This document shows, piece by piece, positions 35,981-44,867 of a DNA stretch of 64,000 nt. The DNA comes from Pegethrix bostrychoides GSE-TBD4-15B. GTDB lineage: Bacteria > Cyanobacteriota > Cyanobacteriia > Elainellales > Elainellaceae. How positions within the stretch are numbered: position 1 is the stretch's first letter; every line of letters starts with the position of its first letter. The translations under genes and the position numbers were made by a program. The DNA lies in the NCBI GenBank assembly GCA_019359155.1, contig JAHHHV010000065.1, forward strand, positions 62,001 through 126,000. The letters run 5' to 3'. The notes under the pieces are model-generated. The model was not told the origin of the DNA. It saw nothing but the letters and a program-made list of their open reading frames with translations, and searched no databases.

Positions 35981-36277
35981 ATGCCAGATCAAGCTGAGTC
36001 ATTAATCCAAGTCACGTTTTACTACCTCAACGGTCAAAATGAATCGTTTACCGTGCCGCGTAACCCAGACGACGATGAAACCAACCAGGATGCTCAGATG
36101 GAATTTCGCCATCTGCTGCAAAAAGACTGGTGGGTGATGCAGCTTGAAGATCAAACCGTGATGGTGAATATGGCAAATGTAGCCAAGGTAGAAGTTCGAC
36201 CTTCCCTAGGGCAACAGCGCGGCGAGGGCATATTCCTGAATGCTGAAAGAATCACAGCGCTAAATCGCGGCCGCTAG
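35981..36277 (+). CDS. Small conserved hypothetical protein
   Basis: A 98-residue acidic protein, not assigned. Sequence shows a beta-rich start (IQVTFYYLNGQNESFTV), an acidic loop (NPDDDETNQDAQMEF), then FRHLLQKDWWVMQLEDQTVMVNMANVAKVEVRP, reading as a small barrel-like domain. It looks like a cyanobacterial family of similar length. The start ATG at 35981 is preceded by GGAGAG 9 bases away, a good ribosome site. It is divergent from the sigma factor and 91 bp upstream of the DUF362 gene. Confidence 0.72.
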   Translation: MPDQAESLIQVTFYYLNGQNESFTVPRNPDDDETNQDAQMEFRHLLQKDWWVMQLEDQTVMVNMANVAKVEVRPSLGQQRGEGIFLNAERITALNRGR

Positions 36278-36368
36278 CGGCCCATTAGCCAGCGAGCTAA
36301 CCCGAATCTAGCTCACTGTCTGGATCGCGGATTACATTAAGATAAATTACAATCTCCTCAAGAAATCT

Positions 36369-37352
36369 ATGCCCGCTATCCTGCCCGCCACCCTGCCCGC
36401 CACCGTCAGCTTTCTGCGAGCCACCTCTTACGAATCCGCCAGTCTAGATGCGGCACTCCGCCAGGTTCTAGCGCCGCTGGGCGGCATCTCGGCCTTTGTC
36501 ACACCGGGCGATCGAGTGCTGCTCAAGCCCAATCTGCTGACGGGGGCGCGTCCCGGCAAAGAATGCACCACCCGCCCCGAAATTGTTTACTGCGTCGCCA
36601 AGCTGGTGATGGAGGCAGGCGGTAAGCCGTTTGTTGGCGACAGTCCAGCATTTGGCAGCGCTAGAGGCGTGGCGATTGCTAGCGGCTACCAGGCGATTTT
36701 AGACGAGCTGAATCTACCGATTATCGACTTTCAGGGCAGGCGTTACGAGGCGGATCAGGACTTCAACCATCTGCTGCTCTCCAAAGAGGCGATGGAAGCT
36801 GACGTGGTGATCAATCTGCCCAAAGTCAAATCGCATGTGCAGCTGACGCTGACGCTGGGCGTCAAAAACCTGTTTGGCTGCGTTCCGGGCAAAATGAAAG
36901 CCTGGTGGCATATGGAGGCCGGACAGGACAGCGCTCGCTTCGGCAAAATGCTGGTGGAGACTGCTCGCATCATCGCCCCAGATCTGACCATTTTGGACGG
37001 CATCATCGGCCACGAAGGAAATGGGCCAAGTCAGGGAGAGCCGCGTCTGCTAGGGCTGTTGGCTGCTTCAAATCACGTGTTTGCCCTCGATCGAGCCATG
37101 CTGGAGGTGCTGGCGGTTGAGCCAAGCCAAGTGCCGACGGTGGCGGCCTCTCAGCAGCTCGGACTCTGCCCGCGGCTGGCTGGGATTCAGTTTCCGCTGC
37201 TTGCACCTGCCCAACTGCGAGTCGCAGACTGGAAGCTGCCTGAGCGTCTGATGCCGATTGACTTTGGCCTGCCGCGTGTGATCAAATCCACCTTCCGGCA
37301 TCTCTACATCCGGTTTATCAAAGAGCCATTCATGGCTTACGGCGCTCGCTAG
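36369..37352 (+). CDS. DUF362 domain-containing protein
   Basis: A 327-residue protein of the DUF362 family. Landmarks are DRVLLKPNLLTGARPGKECTTRPEIV, FVGDSPAFGSARGVA, VVINLPKVKSHVQLTLTLGVKNLFGCVPG and LTILDGIIGHEGNGP. Some DUF362 proteins carry a C-terminal ferredoxin domain; this one lacks CxxCxxC motifs. Function is unknown, although an iron-sulfur or redox link has been suggested for fused members. The stop codon overlaps that of the convergent DUF502 gene by four bases (CTAG). A TACAAT about 20 bases before the ATG may be its -10. Confidence 0.85.
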   Translation: MPAILPATLPATVSFLRATSYESASLDAALRQVLAPLGGISAFVTPGDRVLLKPNLLTGARPGKECTTRPEIVYCVAKLVMEAGGKPFVGDSPAFGSARGVAIASGYQAILDELNLPIIDFQGRRYEADQDFNHLLLSKEAMEADVVINLPKVKSHVQLTLTLGVKNLFGCVPGKMKAWWHMEAGQDSARFGKMLVETARIIAPDLTILDGIIGHEGNGPSQGEPRLLGLLAASNHVFALDRAMLEVLAVEPSQVPTVAASQQLGLCPRLAGIQFPLLAPAQLRVADWKLPERLMPIDFGLPRVIKSTFRHLYIRFIKEPFMAYGAR

Positions 37353-38068
37353 GCACTCAACCCAACTTCAGGCTGTGCCTCTGGTGCGTCCAAGATCGAC
37401 TCTAGCTGACGCGATTCACCGCTAGTGACAATCGCGATGCCGGGGTTGACAATGCCGCCCGAGACGATCATTTTGAAGGCATCTTCAATCGAGAGGCTCA
37501 GGCTCATCGTCTCGCGCTCTGGCACAATCGCGTACCAGCCGGTCGTGGGATTGGGCGTGCTGGGAATAAACAGACTCAGCATCGCCTCAGAAAACTGTGT
37601 CTGGATCTGCGGCGTGAGTGTACCCGTCACAAAAGCAATCGCCCAGACTCCTGAGCGCGGGTATTCTACCAGCACCACGCGCCGAAAGCGGCTGTTTGAG
37701 TCACGCAGCAGGGTTGCAAGTAACTGCTGGAGCGGTTTATAAACCGCTCCAGCCAGCGGAATCGCTTGTAGCAGCCGCTCGCCCACTTCCAGCAGCCAGC
37801 GACCCGCGATATTGCGTGCCATCAAGCCAATCAGCAGAATGCTCAGCAGCGGTGCGGCCAGTCCTACGGCCAGATTCAGCAAATTCAGCAGAATTGGATT
37901 CAGATTGTCAAACGGGTTGAGCTGCTTGGGGATGCGGGTCAGTAGGTCAATTGCCCAGGCTGCCACCGTCACCGACAGCCAAATCGTTGTGGCAATCGGG
38001 ATCGCTACCAGCAGTCCGGCAATCAGGTCATTTTTTAAGTCTTGCTTCAACCGCTGCAATAACGACAT
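37349..38068 (-). CDS. DUF502 family membrane protein
   Basis: A 239-residue membrane protein. Two N-terminal helices (DLIAGLLVAIPIATTIWLSV and the one around LAAPLLSILLIGLMARN) are followed by GRWLLEVGERLLQAIPLAGAVYKPLQQL, VLVEYPRSGVWAIAFVTG and SLFIPSTPNPTTGWYAIVP, all standard DUF502 marks. The C-terminus has SLSIEDAFKMIVSGGIV. Relatives in plants (COV family) affect vascular patterning; bacterial role is unknown. It shares its last bases with the convergent DUF362 gene. Start ATG at 38068. Confidence 0.9.
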   Translation of the reverse strand: MSLLQRLKQDLKNDLIAGLLVAIPIATTIWLSVTVAAWAIDLLTRIPKQLNPFDNLNPILLNLLNLAVGLAAPLLSILLIGLMARNIAGRWLLEVGERLLQAIPLAGAVYKPLQQLLATLLRDSNSRFRRVVLVEYPRSGVWAIAFVTGTLTPQIQTQFSEAMLSLFIPSTPNPTTGWYAIVPERETMSLSLSIEDAFKMIVSGGIVNPGIAIVTSGESRQLESILDAPEAQPEVGLSA

Positions 38069-38187
38069 GCTTTACCTCTACCGCTTTGGGTATTATTGCT
38101 GCGGGCATCACCACTGCGGACAGTAACAACAGGATGCCGCTCAATCGCTGCAATCTCTCTTACTTGTAAAGCTTATTAAGAATTGTT

Positions 38188-39093
38188 TCAAGTCTTGAGT
38201 AAAAAATCATCCGGCTCTGGCTGGAGCAGAACCGGCACCCCGTTGAGTTCGGGATCGAGCTGAGGCACTGGCAAATGCCGAATTTCCCAGACCTTCAGCA
38301 AAATCAAATATTCGTAGAAAGCTTGCAGTAGACACCAGTGAAAGCCCGCCGCGCCGTCCCAGCAGCCGCCCAGCCCAAAATACATGTAGAGAAATCGCAC
38401 GATCGGACGCAGCGGCAGACGCAGCGACAGATTTTTGAGGGCGCGACGACGCTCAACTTCGGTTTTGCCAAACAGCAAATCCCGCCAGTTCACCGAGCCA
38501 GTTTCGAGCTGCCGCAGGGTTTCAGTGGCCTCATCGCTAGAGTAGCGGTTGTGCTTGTCAATCCAGCGGCTGAAGCCTTTGCCAGAGGTGTAGTGCGGGT
38601 AGGTTTCGCGCAAAAAACCGGTTGCGCCCGTGCAGACTTCACGCTCAGTATGGCCATAGTCCTCAAACCAGACCTGTCCATGCCGAAACAGCCGCATCTG
38701 GTAGCGCGGATATTGAGTGCAGCGCCGAATCCAGCGTCCCATAAACATGACCCGCTCAGCCACGTAGTAGCCCACGTACTGCGGCTGAGCCTGTTGAACC
38801 TGAATAGTTCGCAGGCATTCCTGAAATAAACCTGGAGTCATCCGCTCGTCAGCCTCCAAGATGTAGACCCACTCGTGCTTAGGCGGCACAGACTCCAGCA
38901 TCCAGCTTCGCTGCTTGCCGTGGCTCTCAAAGACATGCTGAATCACCCGCACCGGATAGCGTCGGGCAATTTCTACCGTGCGGTCGCTGCTGTAAGAGTC
39001 AATGACGATCACGTCTTCTGACAGTAAGGCCGACTCAATGCAGGCGGCAATTTCCAGCTCTTCGTTGTGGGTGAGGATGTAGATTGAGAACAT
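38188..39093 (-). CDS. Family-2 glycosyltransferase (WaaE/HpsE-like)
   Basis: A 301-residue GT2 enzyme. MFSIYILTHNEELEIAACIES is the nucleotide-binding start, VIVIDSYSSDRTVEIAR and YILEADERMTP provide the metal-site DxD-like pairs, and SGKGFSRWIDKHNRYSSDEA is a conserved later motif shared with WaaE/KdtX-type beta-1,4-glucosyltransferases. A short hydrophobic part (RFLYMYFGLGG) lies near the C-terminus. It is 21 bp downstream of the HpsJ gene on the same strand. The hps locus of Nostoc also combines such transferases with HpsJ, so a role in extracellular polysaccharide assembly is likely but inferred. Confidence 0.85.
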   Translation of the reverse strand: MFSIYILTHNEELEIAACIESALLSEDVIVIDSYSSDRTVEIARRYPVRVIQHVFESHGKQRSWMLESVPPKHEWVYILEADERMTPGLFQECLRTIQVQQAQPQYVGYYVAERVMFMGRWIRRCTQYPRYQMRLFRHGQVWFEDYGHTEREVCTGATGFLRETYPHYTSGKGFSRWIDKHNRYSSDEATETLRQLETGSVNWRDLLFGKTEVERRRALKNLSLRLPLRPIVRFLYMYFGLGGCWDGAAGFHWCLLQAFYEYLILLKVWEIRHLPVPQLDPELNGVPVLLQPEPDDFLLKT

Positions 39094-39114
39094 ATTGTTG
39101 CGTTGAAGACTGAA

Positions 39115-39924
39115 CTACTGCTGGCGCAGATTGCGAAGTCCGCTCCAGCCGACTGTAATAAAACCAATCGCTAGCAGCAGGCTGCCAATCCCAATCCGCA
39201 GACCCGACTTCAAATCCTCGGTTTTGCGCGCTTCTAGAGCAGTTTTCTTGCGTAGCTCGATCTGCGTCTTCACCTGCTTACGAAGTTCTTCTTCTTGCTG
39301 AGCGAGAAATGGCTCAACTGAATCAGGCTTGGCCTTGAACGCTTTGATCTTGTCGGCTTGCTCCTGCGTGAGCTGACTACCGCTAATCAGCTGGTTGAGC
39401 TGATCTTCGTTGGCGGTCATGAGCTGGCTAATCTGCTGCCGTCGGGCTTCAACCTCTTGCGTCACCTGATCGCTCAACTGCGTTTCGGCGGCCTCACCTT
39501 GCTCGTTGACCTCTTCGAGCGCGGCTTGGTTAGACTGCCCAACATTATAGAGATGCAGCGGAAAGGCCAGCACATAGACCAATCCCAGCAGACTAGAGAG
39601 CGCTAGCGCCCAGAATCGCGGAGTTTGCCAGATGGCTCGCCGCTCGCTGCGGCCTTCTAAAGCTGACTCCATGCCGCGATCTAGGCCGCTATCAAGGCCG
39701 TAGCCCGTCAGGAATATCACAATTCCGACCAGCGGCACAATGCCCCGATCAACAATAGAAGTGACAAAATCAATCTGCCACTGCCGATCGCCCATTTGAT
39801 ACGGGATGGACAGAATCAAAATGTCAAATAGAGCCGCCAGGGTAATCACCAGACCCGCAATCTTGAGAATGCGGGCAATCTGCACGGGCAGAGAGCGATG
39901 GCTAGATAGTTTTTTAGAAGTCAT
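39115..39924 (-). CDS. hpsJ: HpsJ family membrane protein
   Basis: A 269-residue protein with membrane helices near 20-40, 55-75, 105-125 and at the C-terminus, and a long Gln/Glu/Lys-rich coiled-coil (residues 135-235). The N-terminal pattern ARILKIAGLVITLAALFDI, WQIDFVTSIVDRGIVPLVGI and FPLHLYNVGQSN is what I recall for the HpsJ family of cyanobacteria, linked to hormogonium polysaccharide biosynthesis. The adjoining family-2 glycosyltransferase supports this. The four-gene pseudopilin operon of the same pathway is about 22 kb away. The ATG at 39924 is the first in frame. Confidence 0.78.
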   Translation of the reverse strand: MTSKKLSSHRSLPVQIARILKIAGLVITLAALFDILILSIPYQMGDRQWQIDFVTSIVDRGIVPLVGIVIFLTGYGLDSGLDRGMESALEGRSERRAIWQTPRFWALALSSLLGLVYVLAFPLHLYNVGQSNQAALEEVNEQGEAAETQLSDQVTQEVEARRQQISQLMTANEDQLNQLISGSQLTQEQADKIKAFKAKPDSVEPFLAQQEEELRKQVKTQIELRKKTALEARKTEDLKSGLRIGIGSLLLAIGFITVGWSGLRNLRQQ

Positions 39925-40200
39925 GGCAATTCAAACTCAACAGCTCAGCGCGAAAAATGGGCTTAGGCTTCATTAAACATGATGCTGCGCCTGTAGCGGC
40001 AGTCGCCTCAGCCTAGAATGCCCGACCCAATCTTGAGTTCAACAGGCTAAGCGCCGCCAAATCTACAATCTTTAAGAAATTAGATCAATTCTCTGAGGTC
40101 GCCCCAGATTGACTAAAGTGAGTGAGATTGAAATTGCAACCGCTCCAACCCACTCGCTTAACTTTTAGAATTCGTACAAACAATACAGAGCCATCAAGCC

Positions 40201-40929
40201 ATGACTCAGCACGTTGAGGTTTTAACAGATAAATCGGCGCTGGTGGAACGCGCTTTGGAAATTGTCCTAGAACAAGCCCAAATTGCGATCGCTGAACGCG
40301 GTTTATTTACCATTGCGCTGGCAGGCGGCAGCACACCCAAGCCGCTCTATGAAGCTTTGGCGCAGCAAGATCTGCCCTGGAACCAGATTCAGGTGCTCTG
40401 GGGAGACGAGCGCTATGTGCCGCCCGATCATCCAGACAGCAACGAGGGCATGGCGCGTCGGGCCTGGTTAGAGCATGTGCCGATTCCAGCCGCCAACATT
40501 CACCCGATGCCAACCGATGAGGCCGAGCCGAGCCGAGCGGCAGAGCGCTACGAACAGATGCTTCAGCAACTTTTTGGGATCTCGTTCGGCAGCTTTCCTA
40601 AGCTAGATGTCGTTCTGCTGGGGATTGGCGACGATGGGCATACGGCCTCGCTGTTTCCGCAGACTGAGGCGCTCCAGGTAACCGATCGCCTGGTTACAGT
40701 GGGGAACAAAGACGGCCAGCCTCGCATTACCTTCACTGCGCCCCTGATTAACCAAGCACGATGTGTCATTTTCATGGTGGCTGGAGCTAGCAAGCGGGCA
40801 GCGCTAGCCGAGATCTTTGCGGTTGAGGCAGACGACATGAGCTATCCGGCGCGGTTGATTCGGCCTGATGGAGCGCTCTGGTGGCTACTGGATCAAGCGG
40901 CAGGGGAGAAACTAGCGCCGAGGGCTTAG
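40201..40929 (+). CDS. pgl: 6-phosphogluconolactonase
   Basis: A 242-residue soluble enzyme of the SugarP_isomerase family that hydrolyses 6-phosphogluconolactone in the oxidative pentose phosphate pathway. Motifs: FTIALAGGSTPKPLYEAL, WNQIQVLWGDERYVPPDHPDSN, DVVLLGIGDDGHTASLFP and RITFTAPLINQARCVIFMVAG. The catalytic region is GDERYVP and GDDGHTAS. Length fits the family. It stands alone between divergent HpsJ (275-bp spacer with a likely promoter; CTACAATC near 40064) and the FHA gene 213 bp downstream. No G6PDH gene is nearby. Confidence 0.95.
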   Translation: MTQHVEVLTDKSALVERALEIVLEQAQIAIAERGLFTIALAGGSTPKPLYEALAQQDLPWNQIQVLWGDERYVPPDHPDSNEGMARRAWLEHVPIPAANIHPMPTDEAEPSRAAERYEQMLQQLFGISFGSFPKLDVVLLGIGDDGHTASLFPQTEALQVTDRLVTVGNKDGQPRITFTAPLINQARCVIFMVAGASKRAALAEIFAVEADDMSYPARLIRPDGALWWLLDQAAGEKLAPRA

Positions 40930-41142
40930 AAAGCCGCAAGAGTTTAATTAAAAATTTAACTTAAGAATTTAAGGAATCAACCGGAGTCGAGCTGTATTCA
41001 GTAAAATTCAGCCAGCTAGCTTTGGCACGGATCGTATGATGGAAGCGCAAATTGGCGTATTGTGCTTTTTAGAGTGGGTGACTCTGCGTGACCGTTTACC
41101 GTGACCGCTCACTGTCCCGACGAGGCTTGAGGAAGAAGTTGC

Positions 41143-41982
41143 ATGATCGTATGTCCCAATTGCAGCCATCAAAATCCAGATGCGGCAATTCAGTGTGAAG
41201 CTTGCTATACACCGCTGCCCGCCATGACCACCTGCCCAAGCTGCGGGGCTGCGGTGCAAACAGACGCGAGCTTTTGCGGTCAGTGTGGTTTCAATCTACA
41301 GGCGGCTCAGGAGCGTCCTGCTGCGCCAAATGCCCTGCCCGATTTGGCTGAATTGAACATCCCGCCGCTTGTGTCCCCCGATCCGCTGGTTGAGGCTGGC
41401 AAGTTTGAGGCAACTCTAACGAGTGCCACTCAGTCCAACCTGCTGGAATCTGACCCGTCAGCATCTAACCTGCCCCTCTCTGAATTGCCCCCAATAGCAG
41501 CTATGCCAGAACCAGAACCCAATCCAGAAGCGAACTCAGAAGCAAACCCAGAAAGCAATCTAGAAGCCGCGCTGCCCAGCGAACCTGAGCTGCCGCCCGC
41601 AGCACCCGTCAAGCCTGCCGTGCCTGCCAGCAATTCGCAGACTCAGCTACAAACCCAGACGGCACAGCTCTTGCATGTGCAGACCAACACAACCGTCGAG
41701 CTGCCCAGCACGCTAGCTGTCATTCATATTGGCAAGCCCAACGACCGCATCCCGCCCGATGTGGATGTGTCGGGCTATCCGCACTCTGAGATTGTGTCGC
41801 GGATTCACGCCGATATTCGGGTTGAGGGCGATATTTACTACATTGAAGACGTGGGTAGCTCAAACGGCACCTACATTAACAACGCGCCTCTGCCCAGCGG
41901 CAACCGCCATCGTCTGCGTCCGGGAGACCGAATTGCCTTAGGCAAGGGAGACAAAGTTACCTTTTTGTTTCAGGTTTCCTAA
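41143..41982 (+). CDS. FHA domain protein with N-terminal zinc ribbons
   Basis: A 279-residue protein. Residues 1-50 contain two zinc-ribbon-like knuckles, CPNC...CEAC and CPSC...CGQC. A long linker of about 130 residues rich in Pro, Glu, Asn and Ser follows, partly made of PEANSEANPES repeats. The C-terminal FHA domain (about 175-279) has HIGKPNDRI, SEIVSRIHADIRVEGD (the phosphothreonine-binding Ser-Arg-xx-His) and GSSNGTYINN. FHA domains bind phosphothreonine, so this may be an adaptor for a Ser/Thr kinase, none of which lies nearby. The start ATG is preceded by GAGGAAGAAG. A second FHA gene follows. Confidence 0.88.
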   Translation: MIVCPNCSHQNPDAAIQCEACYTPLPAMTTCPSCGAAVQTDASFCGQCGFNLQAAQERPAAPNALPDLAELNIPPLVSPDPLVEAGKFEATLTSATQSNLLESDPSASNLPLSELPPIAAMPEPEPNPEANSEANPESNLEAALPSEPELPPAAPVKPAVPASNSQTQLQTQTAQLLHVQTNTTVELPSTLAVIHIGKPNDRIPPDVDVSGYPHSEIVSRIHADIRVEGDIYYIEDVGSSNGTYINNAPLPSGNRHRLRPGDRIALGKGDKVTFLFQVS

Positions 41983-42119
41983 TCATGGTTCCTGAGACCA
42001 TTTCCTGATGATTTTTCTTGACTATCCATTGGTTGGTAGTCAAACAGCATAGGATATAAAGGATCTGAGACAACACCATTTAGCTAGCGGCGACTCTGTT
42101 TCTAACGTATAGTGCCTGT

Positions 42120-42641
42120 GTGATCATTCTCTCTCTGCTGCATCCGATTAAGCAAATTCCAGTTCAGCTCTGGACGTTTCCCAATGAGTCTGTGATCCGC
42201 GTTGGGCGAGCTACAGACAACCAGGTGATTCTCTACAGCGCTGTAGTTTCGCGGCGGCATGTCGAGCTGCGACGCACGGGGCTGACTTGGGAAGTCGTCA
42301 ATCTGGGCACAAACGGCACCTATCTAGACGGAAAGCGGATTAGCCAAACCGCCTTGATGGACGGAGCCGTGATTCGTCTGGCTCGTTCTGGCCCAAATAT
42401 TCAGGTGCGAATTGGCGAAGCCGCCTACCGCGAAATGTTGGAGACGGTGCCTGCTACATTAATGGGACATCAGCGCTCTGGCGAGCCAAACCTGCCAACT
42501 GAAATTACTAGCCGTCCGTCTGGGCTAGAGGCTGATTTGGATGAAAGTATTGAGCTAATCGACCCGGAATCAGACCCGCTCAATCCAGATGCGCCCCAGT
42601 TAGAGCAGCCAGAAGCCAGCTTCAGCCTGGATGACTTTTAG
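42120..42641 (+). CDS. FHA domain-containing protein
   Basis: A 173-residue protein. The FHA domain covers residues 1-95: VIRVGRATDNQVILYSAVVSRRHVELR (Arg and Ser-Arg-xx-His phosphothreonine site) and LGTNGTYLDGKRI. The remaining 75 residues are acidic and Ser/Pro-rich (DLDESIELIDPESDP), probably disordered. The apparent start is GTG at 42120, with no strong ribosome site; no in-frame ATG lies before the domain. It is 137 bp downstream of the zinc-ribbon FHA gene and 68 bp upstream of the cysteine desulfurase, all on the plus strand. Partner kinase unknown. Confidence 0.85.
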   Translation: MIILSLLHPIKQIPVQLWTFPNESVIRVGRATDNQVILYSAVVSRRHVELRRTGLTWEVVNLGTNGTYLDGKRISQTALMDGAVIRLARSGPNIQVRIGEAAYREMLETVPATLMGHQRSGEPNLPTEITSRPSGLEADLDESIELIDPESDPLNPDAPQLEQPEASFSLDDF

Positions 42642-42709
42642 ACGCGCCCTTCGCTCTAGGCTTTATCACCCCAATTTTTTACTCCGGTCTTCCTTCTGCT
42701 TGGGTAGCT

Positions 42710-43870
42710 ATGCAAATTTACTTGGATTACAGTGCCACAACTCCCCCTCGCCCCGAGGTGATTGCGCTGATGCAGTCTGTTTTGGCCGCAGAATGGGGCA
42801 ATCCCTCTAGCCTGCACGACTGGGGCGCAAGAGCCGCAACGGTGCTAGAGCGCGCTCGGATGCAGGTGGCCAGCTTGCTGAATGCCTCACCAGAGACGAT
42901 TTTATTTACCTCCGGCGGCACGGAAGCAGACAACCTGGCAATTTTGGGCATCACCCGGCATTACGCTCAGCCCCAGCATTTGATCATTTCTAGCGTCGAG
43001 CATTCGGCTGTTTCAGAGCCAGCACGGATCTTAGAGCAGCAGGGCTGGCAGGTGACTCGGCTGCCGGTTGACCGTGTCGGACGGGTCGATCCGCTGGATC
43101 TAAAGGCCGCTTTGACTGCTAACACGGTGCTGGTTTCGGTGATCTACGGTCAGAGCGAGGTGGGGACGCTTCAGCCGATTCAGGCGCTGAGTCAGATTGC
43201 TAGAGCACATGGGGCTTTGTTCCATACGGACGCAGTGCAGGTGGCTGGACGCTTACCCATTGATCTGCAAACTTTGCCCGTTGATCTGCTCTCGGTTTCT
43301 AGCCATAAGCTGTATGGGCCACAGGGAGCCGGGGCACTGTACTGTCGGGCTGGGCTGGAACTAGTGCCCTTGCTGGCAGGCGGTGGGCAGGAGTCTGGCG
43401 TTCGCTCTGGCACGCAGGCACTGCCGAATATTGCTGGATTTGGGCTGGCCGCAGAGCTGGCAGAACAAGAACTTAGCTCGGAAGCCGCGCGGTTGAGCCA
43501 GCTGCGCGACGCTTTGTTTGAACAGCTGGCCGATCTGGAGGCTCTGGCGGTAACGGGCGACCGCTGGCACAGACTGTTGCACCACGCCAGCTTTTACCTA
43601 CGCTCGGCAGATGGCGAGCAGATCAGCGGCAAAACCCTGGTGCGGCAGATGAACCTGGCAGGGATTGGCATCAGCTCTGGCTCAGCCTGCAACAGCGGTA
43701 AGCTCATTCCCAGCCCGACCCTGCTGGCCATGGGATATAGCGCGAGAGCCGCCAAATCAGGCATTCGGCTCTCGCTGGGACGCAGCACAACTCAAGCCGA
43801 TATTGACTGGACGGTAATCGTGCTGAAGCAGGTGATTGAGCGGCTCTCCCCCAGACTGGCGCTTTGCTAA
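42710..43870 (+). CDS. Cysteine desulfurase (NifS/IscS family)
   Basis: A 386-residue PLP enzyme that takes sulfur from cysteine for Fe-S clusters and thiolation. MQIYLDYSATTPPRPEV is the family start; GGTEADNLAILG and EHSAVSEPARIL bind cofactor; SVSSHKLYGPQGAGALY carries the PLP lysine. The mobile active-site cysteine is in GISSGSACNSGKLIPS, a long loop as in group I NifS/IscS. LSLGRSTTQADID is the C-terminal Arg region. Whether it supplies Isc- or Suf-type assembly cannot be told; no scaffold gene is next to it. Confidence 0.92.
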   Translation: MQIYLDYSATTPPRPEVIALMQSVLAAEWGNPSSLHDWGARAATVLERARMQVASLLNASPETILFTSGGTEADNLAILGITRHYAQPQHLIISSVEHSAVSEPARILEQQGWQVTRLPVDRVGRVDPLDLKAALTANTVLVSVIYGQSEVGTLQPIQALSQIARAHGALFHTDAVQVAGRLPIDLQTLPVDLLSVSSHKLYGPQGAGALYCRAGLELVPLLAGGGQESGVRSGTQALPNIAGFGLAAELAEQELSSEAARLSQLRDALFEQLADLEALAVTGDRWHRLLHHASFYLRSADGEQISGKTLVRQMNLAGIGISSGSACNSGKLIPSPTLLAMGYSARAAKSGIRLSLGRSTTQADIDWTVIVLKQVIERLSPRLALC

Positions 43871-44052
43871 ATTGGGGCTGAATGGCGCTGGGGGGTGGGA
43901 TGCAGCTTTCCTGATTTTCTGGGTAATATATTTGGACAGTGGTTCTCATACGGTGATTCTTATGCAGTGGCTCTCAGTGGCTCCTGTAATGTTGTCAAAC
44001 TGCATAGGCCTGACCGACAGATTCGACCGATCTTTTATTCTGAAGCGCCCTC

Positions 44053-44736
44053 ATGCAGACCGCTGCCTTTAACGAACTTTTTCCGCTGTTTAATGCAGCT
44101 AGCCCCGAAACCGTAGACTGGCTGCTCTCGATTGCGGTCGAGCATGACTATCCAGCCGATCGCGCTGTGCTGATGGAAGATGCCTGGGGCAACGCGGTTT
44201 ATTTCATCGAGTCGGGTTGGGTCAAGGTACGGCGGCACGGCGGTGAAGAGGTGAACACGCTGGCGATTCTGGGGAGAGGAGATTTCTTTGGCGAAATGGC
44301 GATCCTTGATGAGTCGCCCCGCTCCACTGACGTGGTCGCGCTCTCCTCGGTGCATCTGCTCAGCATTTCGGCGCAGCGCTTCATCCAAACCCTGTTTCGG
44401 GACTCGCAGCTGCATCACCGGATGCTCCAGCTGATGGTGCGTCGCCTACGCCAGACCAACTATCGGTTCCAGCTGCGCCATCAGCCGCCCGCGATTAAGC
44501 TAGTGAATACGCTGGTGGCTTTGGGAGAGAGCTACGGCTCGCCCAGCGAATACGGCACCGAAATCTACAACATTCCTTTCAAAGATCTCGCAGATGTCAG
44601 CGACATTACGGTGGAAGAAGCCACCAAAATTATGGAAAAGCTGAGCAGCAAAGGCTGGATTCGGATTGCGCCAGGGCGGCAGGCAATCTATCTGGCGCAT
44701 CTGAAACAGTTGAACCATATTGCGGGTCGCGGCTAA
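44053..44736 (+). CDS. Crp/Fnr family transcriptional regulator
   Basis: A 227-residue regulator. The cyclic-nucleotide-like domain (about 15-130) holds GDFFGEMAILDESPRSTDVVA, close to the phosphate-binding cassette of cAMP receptors. A long dimer helix follows. The helix-turn-helix is IPFKDLADVSDITVEEATKIMEKLSSKGWI near the C-terminus. PRST lies where PR-A/S-T/S residues contact cAMP, so ligand binding is plausible. NtcA is less likely because the helix-turn-helix recognition part differs. It stands between the cysteine desulfurase and the M61 peptidase, all on the plus strand, with 183- and 132-bp gaps, so own promoters are expected. Confidence 0.88.
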   Translation: MQTAAFNELFPLFNAASPETVDWLLSIAVEHDYPADRAVLMEDAWGNAVYFIESGWVKVRRHGGEEVNTLAILGRGDFFGEMAILDESPRSTDVVALSSVHLLSISAQRFIQTLFRDSQLHHRMLQLMVRRLRQTNYRFQLRHQPPAIKLVNTLVALGESYGSPSEYGTEIYNIPFKDLADVSDITVEEATKIMEKLSSKGWIRIAPGRQAIYLAHLKQLNHIAGRG

Positions 44737-44867
44737 CGGGTCGTAGGCCAGAGAAGGCCAGAGAAGAATTGTCGAATTCTGGCGATAGCTGATAGGGTTG
44801 AACCACGCCTGCATGCGGGCTGTCTATCCTGATCTCTACCGCTAACCTTCACCGTCACAGACTTGCC

